Part shown: piece after piece, positions 31,762 to 42,510 of the stretch | Position numbering within the stretch: position 1 is the stretch's first letter | Layout: each line of letters starts with the position of its first letter | NCBI GenBank assembly: GCA_958450365.1 | Contig: CAUEEP010000511.1 | Location: 1-64,000 of the forward strand | Length of the DNA: 64,000 nucleotides | Origin: Mesorhabditis belari | Taxonomy: Eukaryota > Nematoda > Chromadorea > Rhabditida > Rhabditidae | Direction of reading: 5' to 3' | Position numbers and translations under genes: made by a program | The notes under the pieces: model-generated | Seen by the model: the letters and a program-made list of their open reading frames with translations, nothing else | What the model was told of the DNA's origin: nothing | The model's database searches: none

Positions 31762-33424
31762 CAGTGGTCCACAAAAGTAATGCCCCATTGCCATCCAACA
31801 GTATGTTTTGTAAGGAAATCTTGCAAAATCGACATTTCAGAAAAAGAGTAGGGTATTTTTATCTACCTATAGACTCGACTTTTATAGAGAATATAAGATT
31901 TATCCGTATACATTGCATACAAATTAATGTACAAAACAAAAAGAATAAGTTACTTGAAAATTAGCTCCACAAAAGTAATGCCCCATTTGCAAAGAATCAA
32001 CACAATTTTTTAAAATCAATACTTGGTTGGTCCTCCTTTTGCTTTTATTACTTCTTTGAGTCGATTCGGCATGGAATCCACGAGATTCTTCAAAAGACTT
32101 TGGGGGATGGTGGCCCAGAGACGTTGAATGTGAACCCATAAGGCAGCTTTCGAATCGAATTTGTTTCCCTTGAGTCGTGACTTCACAAATGACCAGAGAT
32201 GTTCGATAACATTGATATCCGGTGAGTAGGGAAGCGGATTGATCAATTTGACTCGACTTGCCGCAAACCAGCCCGGAAGTCGTGCTCGTGTACCATTTTG
32301 AAGAGTCACCACCGTTCCCATCATGAGCTTTGACTTGTGTTTCGGGTCGTTGTCCTGGTAGAGCACCCATCCAGGAGGCATCGTCTGTGTAGCAAAAGGC
32401 ATCATTTGGGTCTCCATAATGTTCTTGTAAGTCACAGCATTCATCGTTGAGTTGACGTGAACTAATGAACCTACTGAAGTTCGTGACATCGCTCCTAAAG
32501 AAAAACAGTCAGGTGACAAAATACTAAAAAGGCTCTTACCCCAACACATTATGTTGCCTCCATTGAATTTCACCGTAGGCCGAATGTATTTGAGTGTGTA
32601 TCGCTTTTCAGTCGACCGCCGAATAAGATGGTTTCCGTCCGCGTGAAATAAATTGATTTTTGTCTCATCGGTAAATAGCACTTTCGTCCAATCACGTATT
32701 GTCCAACTTCGGTAGATCCGTGCAAAATCAAGGCGCTGCTTCCGGTGCTTAGAATTCATCAGAGGTTTACGGGCAGCCCTTCTTGCATATAATCCAGCTT
32801 GATTTAATCGTCGTCTGATCGTTTCCGGCGATACAACCTTGTTAAATTGATCCCTCATCATTTGGCTTCCATCGGTTGATGTTTTGTTCGGATCGTTTTT
32901 CACCATTTGGATCACGGCTCGAACTTCTTTTATGGTTGTGATTGGTCGTCGGCCATTCTTGAGGGCTCGATGAAGGTTTTGCCGGCTTTTGATTGAGAAA
33001 AAAACACGGCGCACTGTCCATATCGAGCAATTGAAGAGGTTGGCCACATCCTTCTCCCGCATCCCATTTTTCCGGGCCTTAGCTATTTGGAGCTTCTTCG
33101 GAGTGTCAAGATTTTTCATGTCAGGGATCTAAATAATACAATAAAATATATTTAATGTTCATAGAAGGAGAAACAAAAAGAATAATCATGCAAGCGATCA
33201 GTGGGACATTACTTTTGTGGAGCTATTTGTTAAGTAACTTATTGTTTTTGTTTTATACTTTAATTTTTCTGCAATGTATACGGATAAATCTTATAATCCT
33301 GAAAAGTAGAGTATTATGGGTAAGCAAAATACCCTACACTTTTTGGGAATATCGTTATTTTGCAAGATTTTCGTACGAAAGAAACTTTTGGATGGCAATG
33401 GGACAATACATTTGTGGACCACTG
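31762..33424 (-). mobile_element. Tc1-like transposon with IR/DR ends, 1663 bp
   Basis: TA-flanked; outer ends CAGTGGTCCACAAAAGTAAT. The inverted repeats are about 220 bp long (31762-31990 against 33200-33424). Each carries a second inner copy of the motif CCACAAAAGTAATGCCCCAT (inner copies near 31969 and 33200-33221). This is the IR/DR layout known from Sleeping Beauty-type Tc1 elements, where transposase binds both direct repeats. It holds one transposase gene with all catalytic residues, so it may be recently active. Confidence 0.88.
32016..33119 (-). CDS. Tc1-family transposase, apparently intact, with a 45-nt intron
   Basis: Cut-and-paste transposase acting on its own element. The N-terminal paired-like helix-turn-helix region is residues 1-110 (QIAKARKNGMREKDVANLF; GRRPITTIKEV). 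The DDE domain has LFTDETKINLF (first Asp), YQDNDPKHKSK (second Asp) and PYSPDINVIEHLWSF (Glu). It ends EVIKAKGGPTKY. A likely intron (32495-32539, GTAAGAG..TTTAG) falls at MCWG|AMSR; removing it restores the conserved WGAMS join and gives 352 residues. Because the intron is 45 nt with no stop, the unspliced frame stays open (367). No frameshift or stop seen. Confidence 0.88.
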   Translation of the reverse strand: MKNLDTPKKLQIAKARKNGMREKDVANLFNCSIWTVRRVFFSIKSRQNLHRALKNGRRPITTIKEVRAVIQMVKNDPNKTSTDGSQMMRDQFNKVVSPETIRRRLNQAGLYARRAARKPLMNSKHRKQRLDFARIYRSWTIRDWTKVLFTDETKINLFHADGNHLIRRSTEKRYTLKYIRPTVKFNGGNIMCWGKSLFSILSPDCFSLGAMSRTSVGSLVHVNSTMNAVTYKNIMETQMMPFATQTMPPGWVLYQDNDPKHKSKLMMGTVVTLQNGTRARLPGWFAASRVKLINPLPYSPDINVIEHLWSFVKSRLKGNKFDSKAALWVHIQRLWATIPQSLLKNLVDSMPNRLKEVIKAKGGPTKY

Positions 33425-34316
33425 TATGATCACTTATTTTTTCCCATCCATTCTCGTCTTTTTCTCCTCCACAGATCCGCCGGGTATCCCTTCCTTAAAA
33501 AGACCAAAAGCTTTTTTCCGCATGAACCTCTTTTTCTCTTTTTCTCTTTTTCAATGCCTGTGAAACTAGCCCCTCACCACATTGAGGCAATGGAAACACT
33601 TGGCATCTCCTTCAACTATTCCTTCAAAAAACACTTTTATACACTTTCTGTCAAACAGATACTTGACTCCTTCGATTTCTTGATGACGACTTTAATATTT
33701 TTCTAAATGGGATACACGTGTGAACGAGTTGGCACCTTTGCTGCGTTGATCGCTTTTTGCATTAGGTGGGTTTCACTCAACTGTTATTTAATTGATGCTT
33801 TGTGGAGTCTTAACCTTGTTTTGTCCCGCTTTCTCAAGGGGACTTCCAAAAATTGACATATACTCATAATTGTCCGTCTGCACGGAAATCTTTAGTAAAA
33901 GGCGAAAGATTTTCTCGGTCAAATGCAGACGAACCAGAGATACGAAAAGTGGGAAAGGAAGCGGTTAATGGAAAAGGAGTATGCCAGAAAGAGAACGATT
34001 ACACGATTACGTGCGCGCACAAAGAACGCTCAAAGGAGCCATTATACTGGATTACGGGCGCACAGAACGAACAAGAGAGCACACAGGGGAGAGTGGGAGA
34101 CTGAGAAAATTGGAGTGGGGACGGGAAACAGAGACATCGGGGAGACATAGAGGAGAAAGAAGTTGTGGAAAATAGTGTGCAATCTTTAGAGAACACAGAG
34201 CAAACAACTCATTCGCCTTTTTAGAGGTTCTTTGCGGGTTCTTTCTTTCTTCCACCAATCGCCCACTTTCTCGCACATTCTCCACACAGATATGTTTCCC
34301 ATTTTACCATTCTAGT
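33425..34316. other. Region upstream of the U2 array
   Basis: Pyrimidine-rich, then purine-rich (33900-34150) sequence. The last about 100 nt before 34317 should hold the snRNA promoter (PSE) if U2 A is a real gene start, but I cannot recognise the element without relatives. An ATG at 33708 (MGYTCERVGTFAALIAFC, donor-like TAG|GTGGG) is a weak exon candidate. Confidence 0.35.
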
Positions 34317-34374
34317 ATCGCTTCTGGCCTCTGGCTAAGATCAATGTGTAGTATCTGTTCTTATCGGCTTAATA
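34317..34374 (+). ncRNA. U2 snRNA, 5' part only (copy A)
   Basis: ATCGCTTCTGGCCTCTGGCT, AAGATCA.TGTGTAGTATCTG and TTCTTATCGGCTTAATA match the 5' domain of U2 snRNA, including the GTAGTA branch-point-pairing motif (34350-34355). The match stops after TTAATA, where retroelement sequence begins. The Sm site and 3' stem-loops are not found anywhere in the window, so it cannot give a normal U2. Confidence 0.9.
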
Positions 34375-34512
34375 CGTTGATTTGAGCAGAGAAAGAACGT
34401 TGATCGATGCCGAGGATGAATTTTGGTTTTAGCGTGATCTCGGTCCCCCACGCACCTGTGGGGGACCGAACACCTGAGGATATGCGATCCAATGAAGAAA
34501 GAGTAAAAGAAG
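34375..34512 (+). mobile_element. Element A: 138-bp 5' fragment of a D-type U2 retroelement
   Basis: Matches the first about 138 bp of element D (43571 onward; CGTTGATTTGAGCAGAGAAA, start ATGCCGAGGATGAATTTTGG) almost exactly, and then stops where the second U2 5' part begins. Probably the remains of recombination between two U2 copies. Confidence 0.85.
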
Positions 34513-34569
34513 TCGCTTCTGGCCTCTGGCTAAGATCAATGTGTAGTATCTGTTCTTATCGGCTTAATA
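34513..34569 (+). ncRNA. U2 snRNA, 5' part only (copy B)
   Basis: Near-identical to copy A over TCGCTTCTGGCCTCTGGCTA to TTAATA, ending at the same base. It is followed by a different retroelement 5' end (AGTTGATATGAGCAG). Confidence 0.9.
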
Positions 34570-36964
34570 AGTTGATATGAGCAGAGAAAGAACGTTGATC
34601 AAAGTCAGGCAAGCGAAGAATTTTGGAAGTAGCGTGATCTCGGTCCCCCACGCGCCTGTGGGGGACCGGATTTCGGAGGATATGCGGTCCAATGACGAAA
34701 GAGTAAAAGAAAGAACCCCCAACCCGGGAAGGCAAGGCCCCAAGCGGAAGAGTGTGGGACAAACGGCTAAAAGAAACGCCACGGAACCTGATTCCGAAAA
34801 GATATCAAAGCCACCCACCCCGCCAAAAGAAAATAGCCAAGCCGACCCCAGCGCAGCGCGCCAAGAAGTCAACTTTACTCCACGCATTGTTTTCAACCTG
34901 GCCCTCGAACCGATGCTCCGTGCCCTACACGACCAACAGTGTGGGTACCAACTCAACGGACAACACATCGACGTACTCGCGTACGCCGATGACATCGCCC
35001 TCGTCGCCAAGAGCTCGGTTCGCCTCCACGACATGCTCGATATGGTCACCACCGTCGCCTCCTGGTCTGGACTCGCCTTCAACGCCAAGAAGTGTGCTTC
35101 ACTCGTCATCGATGGTCGCCAACACACCGCCCTTCGAGTGCCATTCAACATCCAAGCCAAGCCAATGGTCATGCTGAAAGAAGACGACACCTACGAACAC
35201 CTCGGAGTGCCCACGGGATACCACCGCGCCCCATCCGCCGAACTTGCCCTGCAGAAGATGACTACCCACGTCGAAGCCATCGACAAATCTCTTCTCGCAC
35301 CTTGGCAAAAAGCGGATGCCGTCAACACATTCGTCCTCCCGTGCATCTCCTTCCACCTCAAGAACGGTCTCGTCCCAAAAGAGCCTCTGACCGAATTCGA
35401 CAACAAGCTGAAGGCTATCGGCAAGAAGTGGCTCAATCTCCCTTCACGTGGCAGTCCGGAAGTGGTCTACCTCTCCAACCAAATGGGTGGACTCGGCTTC
35501 TTACCAACGAACACGCTCGCTGATGCCTTCCAAGTCGTCCACGCCCACCGCCTGCTCTCCAGCGCCGACATGCAGTCCATCGCCTACCCACAGCTTCGAG
35601 ACGTGGTCAAGAAGAAGCTCCGTCGTGCCGCCTCCAACGAAGAACTTGCCGACTACCTCAATGGCCGACTCGATGGAGACTTTGCCCAAGGATCTTCTGA
35701 CCTCTCCACGATGTGGTCACGCCTTCGAGCCGCAACCAGCCGCCTTCACAAGTTCATGGACGTGAAATGGATGTGGAACGTCGACCAACTCGTGCTCCAA
35801 CTCAATGCCTCTACCATCCCACCACGAAGTGTCGAGAAGTGTCTCCGATGGGCCATCCGCGACTACCACAAGAAGACGCTCCTCGCCAAGCCGGACCAAG
35901 GGAAAGTCTATCGAGTCACCTCCGCCAACGAAGCCTCCAACCACTTCCTTCACTCTGGCAACTTCACCCGCTTCGCTGACTGGAGGTTCATCCATCGTGC
36001 TCGATTGGACTGCGTCCCATTAAACGCCACCCAGAGGTTCGGCAATCGCAACAAGAACTGCCGTCGATGTGCCCACGGTCTGGAGACTCTGCCCCACGTT
36101 TTGTGCCACTGCAAGCCAATGCAGGTCGCCGTCCGTCATCGCCACAATGCTATCGTGAATCGTCTCGTCAAGGCCTTCAAACCGCCACCCACCACAACTC
36201 TCCTACTCGACCAGCGTGTGCCCGGCCTTGCGGCGAAGTTCCGACCAGACATCACCGCCATCGACCACTCAAACAAGACCGTGCTCATCGTGGACGTGAC
36301 AATGCCCTTTGAGAATGGACCCGACGCCTTCCCAGCCGCAAGAGCCGAGAAGAGCCGCAAATACCAGCCAATCGTCGACCACTTTCGCGCCCTCAACTAC
36401 GAAGTTTCTCTCGACGCCTTCATTGTTGGCCCTCTCGGTGGTTGGGATGTGTGCAACGACATGGTCCTTCGCAAACTCGGCATCTCCGCAAAATATGGCC
36501 AACTGATGAGACGACTGATGGTGACCGATGCAATCCGATGGTCCCGTGACATCTACGTGGAGCACATCACCGGCAGCAAGCAATACGAGGTCCCCAATGG
36601 TGATAATTGATCTTTCTTCTTCCTATTTCTTCTAGTCTCTCCTAGTCTTTCTTCTCAAATTGAAATTTACCTAACTTTCACCTTAACTGTGATTTAGTCT
36701 TGTGTATTCGTATAGGTTCTCAACATTTACTGCCTAGTGCTTTAATGTTTATACTTTACTTAACTATTCTATCTGTGAATATTACTTCTCATGGTTTCCT
36801 ATTTCACTAGGCCCATCTACCATTCATCCTTTAACCCTTTCATGTGTTTGCATACACCCTATGTTTTTCTTTAAATGTGGGTTCCTATATTCTCTGTGTT
36901 TTGATCCGTTGTGATGAACCGGGCTGGGGTTATACCATGCCAAATATTCTCTGAATAAAGCTAA
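34570..36964 (+). mobile_element. Element B: internally deleted U2-targeting retroelement
   Basis: The 5' end is identical to element C (AGTTGATATGAGCAG..). The 3' UTR ends CTGAATAAAGCTAA, followed by the 22-bp U2 target copy at 36965-36986. About 1.8 kb is missing from the middle, removing the zinc fingers and first half of the RT. Non-functional alone, but both element ends are kept. Confidence 0.88.
34577..36610 (+). pseudogene. Chimeric, RT-truncated ORF of element B
   Basis: The reading frame is open for 677 residues. Residues 1-98 match the N-terminus of element C. At EVNFTPR|IVFNLALEP it jumps into the RT palm and from there is nearly identical to element D (YADDIALVAKS at about 135-145). 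It then carries the RT thumb, the CCHC knuckle CRRCAHGLETLPHVLCHC and the restriction-like endonuclease (RPDITAIDHS..LIVDVTMPFE). RT motifs before the palm and both zinc fingers are missing. Confidence 0.88.
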
Positions 36965-36986
36965 ATCTGTTCTTATCGGCTTAATA
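36965..36986 (+). other. U2 target-site copy 1
   Basis: ATCTGTTCTTATCGGC plus TTAATA: the last 22 bases of the U2 5' part, between elements B and C. Confidence 0.9.
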
Positions 36987-36993
36987 AGTTGAT

Positions 36994-39900
36994 ATGAGCA
37001 GAGAAAGAACGTTGATCAAAGTCAGGCAAGCGAAGAATTTTGGAAGTAGCGTGATCTCGGTCCCCCACGCGCCTGTGGGGGACCGGATTTCGGAGGATAT
37101 GCGGTCCAATGACGAAAGAGTAAAAGAAAGAACCCCCAACCCGGGAAGGCAAGGCCCCAAGCGGAAGAGTGTGGGACAAACGGCTAAAAGAAACGCCACG
37201 GAACCTGATTCCGAAAAGATATCAAAGCCACCCACCCCGCCAAAAGAAAATAGCCAAGCCGACCCCAGCGCAGCGCGCCAAGAAGTCAACTTTACTCCAC
37301 GCAACTCACCAAAAAAGAAGAAGAAGAGAAGAAAGAGAAGAAGACGATCAAGAAGGAGACGACATCGCCACGCCACCTCGACCTTCCACGCCTACCCGTC
37401 GACGTAGTGCAAGAAGCGGAACATCGCCCCGACCTGTGCCGCCGCCGCCGCCGCATGTGTTGCCGCCGCCGCCGCCGCCAGCGAAGGAATCGCCGCTGCA
37501 ACTCGCCGATGATGATCAAGACAAAGCGTTGGAAGAAGAGGAAGAAGAGAAACGAGCTGAAAGTGAAAGAGAAAGCGAAAGAGAAAGAGAAAATGAGAAA
37601 GAGAAAGAGAATGCAGAGCCAAGCGAAGAAGATGACTACGTGCTCGACGTGCCCTTCGACCCTCAACTCAAGTGCTTCTGGTGCGTGTCGGTCTACAAAC
37701 GCCATGGCGACCTGAAGAAACATCTGAAGAAACACGACTGGACAAAGGAATTCGTCTTCAGATGTCGCCATTGCCAAAAGAAGTTCGACACGAAGAAGGC
37801 CGCCGACAGTCACCAGAAGCGCCCGTGTGAGGAAGATGGATTGCCGATCACCCAAAACGACTACCTGGTTGAGACGTTGGACCCCGCCCTGATCGACCTG
37901 AAGTGCCGCCTGTGTCCGCAAGCTAAAGCCACCACCTACTCAGCGCAGAAGGCTCTTCAAGCCCACCTCCGTGTTCATCTGGCCAAGCTTGTGATGGTGT
38001 GCACCAAATGTGGTTCGAGGTTCGAGAGAAAGCGGGATTTCGACGGCCACACCAACAACTGCAAGAAGACTGTTGAGAAGACGCCACCCCGTCCGATCTG
38101 CCAAGTTGAGCAACGTCGGGCTCGGTTAGTCGTTGGATCGATGCCGGAAGAAGAACCACCGCCAACACAAGAAGCAATTGTCGTCTTTGAGGGATCGCCA
38201 ACACGTGGAGAAGCCATCGCCAAACCAAACGAGCAGAGAAGGGCCTCCCGATCGCCATCTCTGATCAATGTCTCCTGCACCACCAACCACCAAGCCACTC
38301 CGCCCACGACACCAACCGCCACTCAACCGCCTCTCTCCGTGAGACGCCCGGCCGGTGCCCAACATCAACAAGAATGGGTGGTGAAATTCGACAATGTGCA
38401 GTCACCAGCCGAGATGGACGCTCTTCTCGCCGATCTCATCGAAGTCGCCAAGAAGTCAACCAAGATGGCCGACCAACCACCAAAGCCTCGACGTCACAAC
38501 GACAACCGTCGTCCACCACCGCCAAGAAGACAGCAGCAGTACGACCCAGCCGCCGCCTCACGCATCCAGAAGCTCTACCGTCAAGCTCGCCCACGAGCCT
38601 ATCGTGAAGTGGTGGAAGCCGACTCGCCGTACTGTGCCATTCCTGCCGACGACCTCCACCGCCACTACTGCCAAGTGTTCGGTCCGTCACCGCCCGTCGA
38701 CTTGGATGTGCCCGACTTCGTGCCCAAACAAGAGGAACTGCCAGCCGGCGAAGAAGATCCACTCAATCAGCCATTCACGTCATCAGAAGTGTGGGATCGC
38801 CTTCGCCGCTGCTCAAACACCGCTCCTGGCTCTGATTTGCTGAGATACGCCGTGTGGAAGAAGTTCGACGCGGGTGGACACATCCTCTCATCGGTCTTCA
38901 ATGCCGTCCACCGTCTCCAACACGTGCCACCCACATGGAACCAATCTTCGACGGTGCTGCTGCACAAGAAAGGCGACAAGGAAGAGGTGACCAATTGGAG
39001 GCCGATCTCACTCAGCAACACCATTGCAAAGACGTACGCCTCGGTTCTCGCCAACAGACTGGGAAGATGGGCATCGCGAAATGGAAGAGTATCAGCCGCG
39101 CAGAAAGGATTCGTGGCCGCTGACGGATGTGCCGAGCACAATTTCTTGCTCCAAACCGCCATCGTCAACGCCCGAAGAAAGCGCCAACACATTGCCATCG
39201 CCTGGCTCGATCTCACCAACGCGTTCGGATCGGTGCCCCATCAAACGATCTTCACCGCTCTCAAGTACGCCGGTCTCAGCGCAAGCGCCATCGATGTGGT
39301 TCGTCGTCTCTACGCAAATTGTACCACCACCATCAGAAGCAAGACGGGACCAACCGATGCCATTCCAATTCAAGCCGGGGTGAAGCAGGGATGCCCGCTC
39401 AGCCCCATCGTGTTCAACCTTGCCCTCGAGCCAATGTTGCGAGCCGTGATGGAGGCGAAAGCTGGATACAATCTCCATGGCCGAACCGTCGATGTCCTAG
39501 CTTACGCGGACGACCTTGCAATCGTTGCCAAGCGCCCACGCGAGCTGCAAAATGTCCTCAACATTGTTTCATGGTCGGCCGACTGGTGTGGTCTCAAGTT
39601 CAACGCGAAGAAATGTGCAACCCTCTGCATCGATGGGAAGAAACAACTCGCCCTCCAAGACAGCTTCCTCCTCCAAGGCGAACGACTGGTGGTCCACACC
39701 GAAGACGACTTGTACGAGCACCTCGGCACTCCCACTGGCTACCGCTCAGCACCAACCGCACAGAAGGCCGTCGAGAAGATGACGAAAGAGCTGGAAGCCG
39801 TCGACAAATCACTCCTCGCTCCGTGGCAGAAGGCCGATGCCGTCAACACCTTCATTCTCCCGTGTGTGACCTTCCACCTGAAGAATGGCGTGGTCGAGAA

Positions 39901-41122
39901 GAAGCCGTTGAAGAACTTTGACAAGAAACTCAAGGCCGCCGGAAAGAAATGGATGAATTTGCCCGACCGAGCCAGTCCAGAAATCATCTACCTCAGTCAT
40001 CAGATGGGAGGACTTGCTCTGCAGCCGCTCACCATACTCGCGGATGTGTGTCAACTCGTCCATGGTCTCCGTCTCCTCGACTCATCTGACATGGCAGAAG
40101 TGGCCCTTCAATCGCTTCGCGAGACGGTGACCAAGCGACTCCGCCGAGATGTGCAAAATGAAGATGAAATGGCTGAGTACTTGAATGGATCGATGAATGG
40201 CGACCTCAGACAAGAATCTTCCGACATCACAAACATGTGGAGTCGTCTTCGCGCAGCAACTCGTCGTCTCCAATCCACGATGTCCGTCGAGTGGAAATGG
40301 GATGCCGGAAAACTCGTCCTTCGCCTCAACCAATGCCCATTGCCTGCAAAGACGGTCGAATACTCATTGCGTTGTGCCATTCGCGACTTTCATCGACGGC
40401 GACTCCAAGCCAAGCCAGACCAAGGGAAAGTCTTCTCTGTGACGTCCACTTCCTCCGCATCCAATCACTTCATGAGGGCCGGCAACTTCACTCGTTTCGC
40501 AGACTGGCGATTCATTCATCGTGCTCGCCTAGACTGTGTGCCCCTGAATGCAACCCAAAGATTCGGCAACGGAAACAAATCGTGCAGAAGATGTGGGTAT
40601 GCCGCCGAGACTCTCCCCCATGTCCTGTGCCATTGCCCACCGCAATTCGTCACCATCACGCGTCGCCACAATGCCATCCTCGATCGCCTTGTCCGAGCCT
40701 TCAAGCCACCACCCACGACTGAAGTGCGGTTGAATCAACAAGTGCCCGACATCAACGACAACCTACGCCCCGATCTGGTCGCCATTGACAACATCAAGAA
40801 AAGCCTCATCATCATCGATGTGACGATGCCATTTGAGAATCGCCAGGCCGCCTTCGAAGTCGCTCGCCAAGAAAAGAGGAGAAAATACGACCACATCGCC
40901 ACACACTACAAGAATCTTGGCTACGATGTGTGTCTCGAAGCTTTCATCGTTGGTCCACTTGGCGGATGGGACTTCGGCAACGAAATGGTGCTCCAGCGAC
41001 TCGGAATTCACGTGCGATATGGGGAGTTGATGAAGAAATTGATGTGTTCGGATGCTATCAAATGGAGCCGGGACATCTACGTCGAGCACATCTCGGGAAG
41101 AAGACAATATGAAGAGGCCTGA
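36994..41122 (+). CDS. Utopia-like polyprotein of element C (one frameshift)
   Basis: The retrotransposition protein would nick U2 DNA and prime cDNA synthesis there. The N-terminus from ATG 36994 (MSRERTLIK..; SVISVPHAPVGDR) is in one frame. Near the A-run at about 37308-37320 the homologous protein continues in the next frame, which stays open to 41122. Features in order: a Pro-rich and Glu-rich linker, two C2H2-type fingers (CFWCVSV..H..H; FRCRHCQKKF..H) plus further ones near 37906 and 38000, RT motifs NWRPISLSNTIAKTY, WLDLTNAFGSVPH, KQGCPLSPIVFNLALEP and AYADDLAIV, the CCHC knuckle CRRCGYAAETLPHVLCHC, and endonuclease RPDLVAID..IIDVTMPFE. If the shift is real, the copy is dead or needs programmed frameshifting. 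Confidence 0.88.
37059..37084 (+). other. Perfect 10-bp hairpin near element 5' end
   Basis: GGTCCCCCAC, six-base loop, GTGGGGGACC. The same stem is present in fragment A (about 34441-34466), element B (about 34643-34668) and element D (about 43638-43663), with loop changes only. It lies in coding sequence (VPHAPVGD), so protein constraint could also explain its retention. Confidence 0.6.
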
Positions 41123-41421
41123 AGGCGATATTGATTGATCCTTTTGAATTACTGTGATTTCAATAAGATTTTATGATATTAATTTAAAGATTTCTAACTT
41201 TCATGTATTCATGCAAACTTTCATGTATTCATGCAACTTTTGTGTATTCTTTGCAAGTGTCTCACCAGTCACTTTTCATTTCTAACTTTTGACCCTTTTC
41301 ACTGTGATTAAATGCATCCCAAATTCTTTTTGGCTTGTATCCTCAAATTTTCATGTACCATATTGTGATGGATCTTAAGTGGGGGTCCATACCCACTCAA
41401 ACATTGTCTGAATAAAATTAA

Positions 41422-41443
41422 ATCTGTTCTTATCGGCTTAATA
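41422..41443 (+). other. U2 target-site copy 2
   Basis: The same 22-bp U2 segment, joining element C to X1. Confidence 0.9.
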
Positions 41444-42488
41444 GGCTTTTGGACTCGTAAATCTCGGAGATACTTCAGAGCAATCTGTCGGTCGAGTGGA
41501 AGACGAAAGCCCATAGTTTTGGACTCATCAGTCTCGGAGATACTTCAGAGCAATCTGTCGGTCGAGCGGAGGACGAAACTCATTGAGCTGTGCGGAGCAG
41601 GGAAAAACGTTGATTGGAACCACTGGCCCTCGTCACTCCACTCTTCACGCCGCCGCCGTTTGATGGTGAAGAATCTGCTCTTCTTATCGACTCAATGAGT
41701 GACCTTGTTGAGGCAGCATTGCCGAGACAAACCTCATTGATGTCGGGCAAACTCGTCGTTCTCGTCTCGTCTCCGAAGTTGCTGCCCAGAAAGGATGCTG
41801 ATCCGATGCTGCCAGGACGTCGATGGTGTGCCGCCGCTTTATGCTTACCCATGCCGCCGCCTGAAGACGTCCAGCCCTGCGTCTCACACCCTGCCTGCCC
41901 AGACGGTGAAGAAAGGCGTCCGAGACCCGATCGGCCCCCTGCGATCTCGATGATGGTGCCGCCGCTTTATGCCTCAACCCTAGGCGCCATCTGACAGTGA
42001 TCAGGCCCGAGGACTCCGCCCAATCTTTCGCTCAACGACGGTGAAGAAGCGTTCGACTGCTCCAAGACTCCAAGAAGACAGACGGTGAAGAAGATGTCGA
42101 CTACTCATCCTGATGGTGTGTGCCGCCGCTTTATGCCTCAACCCTAGGCCGCCTGTGGATGCCAGAAATCGACAATGCCTTCCTCTACCTCAACGACGGT
42201 GAAGAAGAGAGCCTCCACTCCAAAGAAACGATCATTCATCATTTATCTTTCCGGTTCGTGATGTCTTATTTTTGCAACATCTTGATTTCTGCAATCAAAT
42301 GTTTCCTCTTATTTCTGGATGTTTTCATCCTTTCGATGTCGCATCTTTCCATTTCATTGACCCACCCTTTTATATGCCACCTCAAATTTTCTGTGTGTTG
42401 CATCCTCTCATTTTCTCAATTTTGACCCGTAATTGTCATACACCGGCCGGGGTGCATACCGAGCCCATCATTCGCTGAATAAACTAAA
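41444..42488 (+). mobile_element. Element X1: non-autonomous U2-site retroelement
   Basis: 1045 bp, no RT or endonuclease. The 5' end GGCTTTTGGACTCGTAAATC is shared with X2 and E, and contains an about 78-nt direct repeat (GTCTCGGAGATACTTCAGAG). The body has repeated GACGGTGAAGAAG and CCGCCGCTTTATGCCTCAAC blocks. The 3' end (CACCGGCCGGGGT..CTGAATAAACTAA) resembles the 3' UTRs of D and B, which is what the enzyme of a full-length copy would need to recognise. Short open frames are not convincing. Confidence 0.8.
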
Positions 42489-42510
42489 TCTGTTCTTATC
42501 GGCTTAATAG
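42489..42510 (+). other. U2 target-site copy 3
   Basis: The same 22-bp U2 segment, joining X1 to X2. Confidence 0.9.

Larger units (their letters stand above)
36987..41421 (+). mobile_element. Element C: full-length U2-targeting RLE non-LTR retroelement
   Basis: 4.4 kb from AGTTGATATGAGCAG to CTGAATAAAATTA, bounded by U2 target copies on both sides. The domain order (C2H2 fingers, RT, CCHC, restriction-like endonuclease) and U2 location fit the Utopia group; Keno, the other known U2-targeting type, uses an APE endonuclease, which is absent here. Confidence 0.9.
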
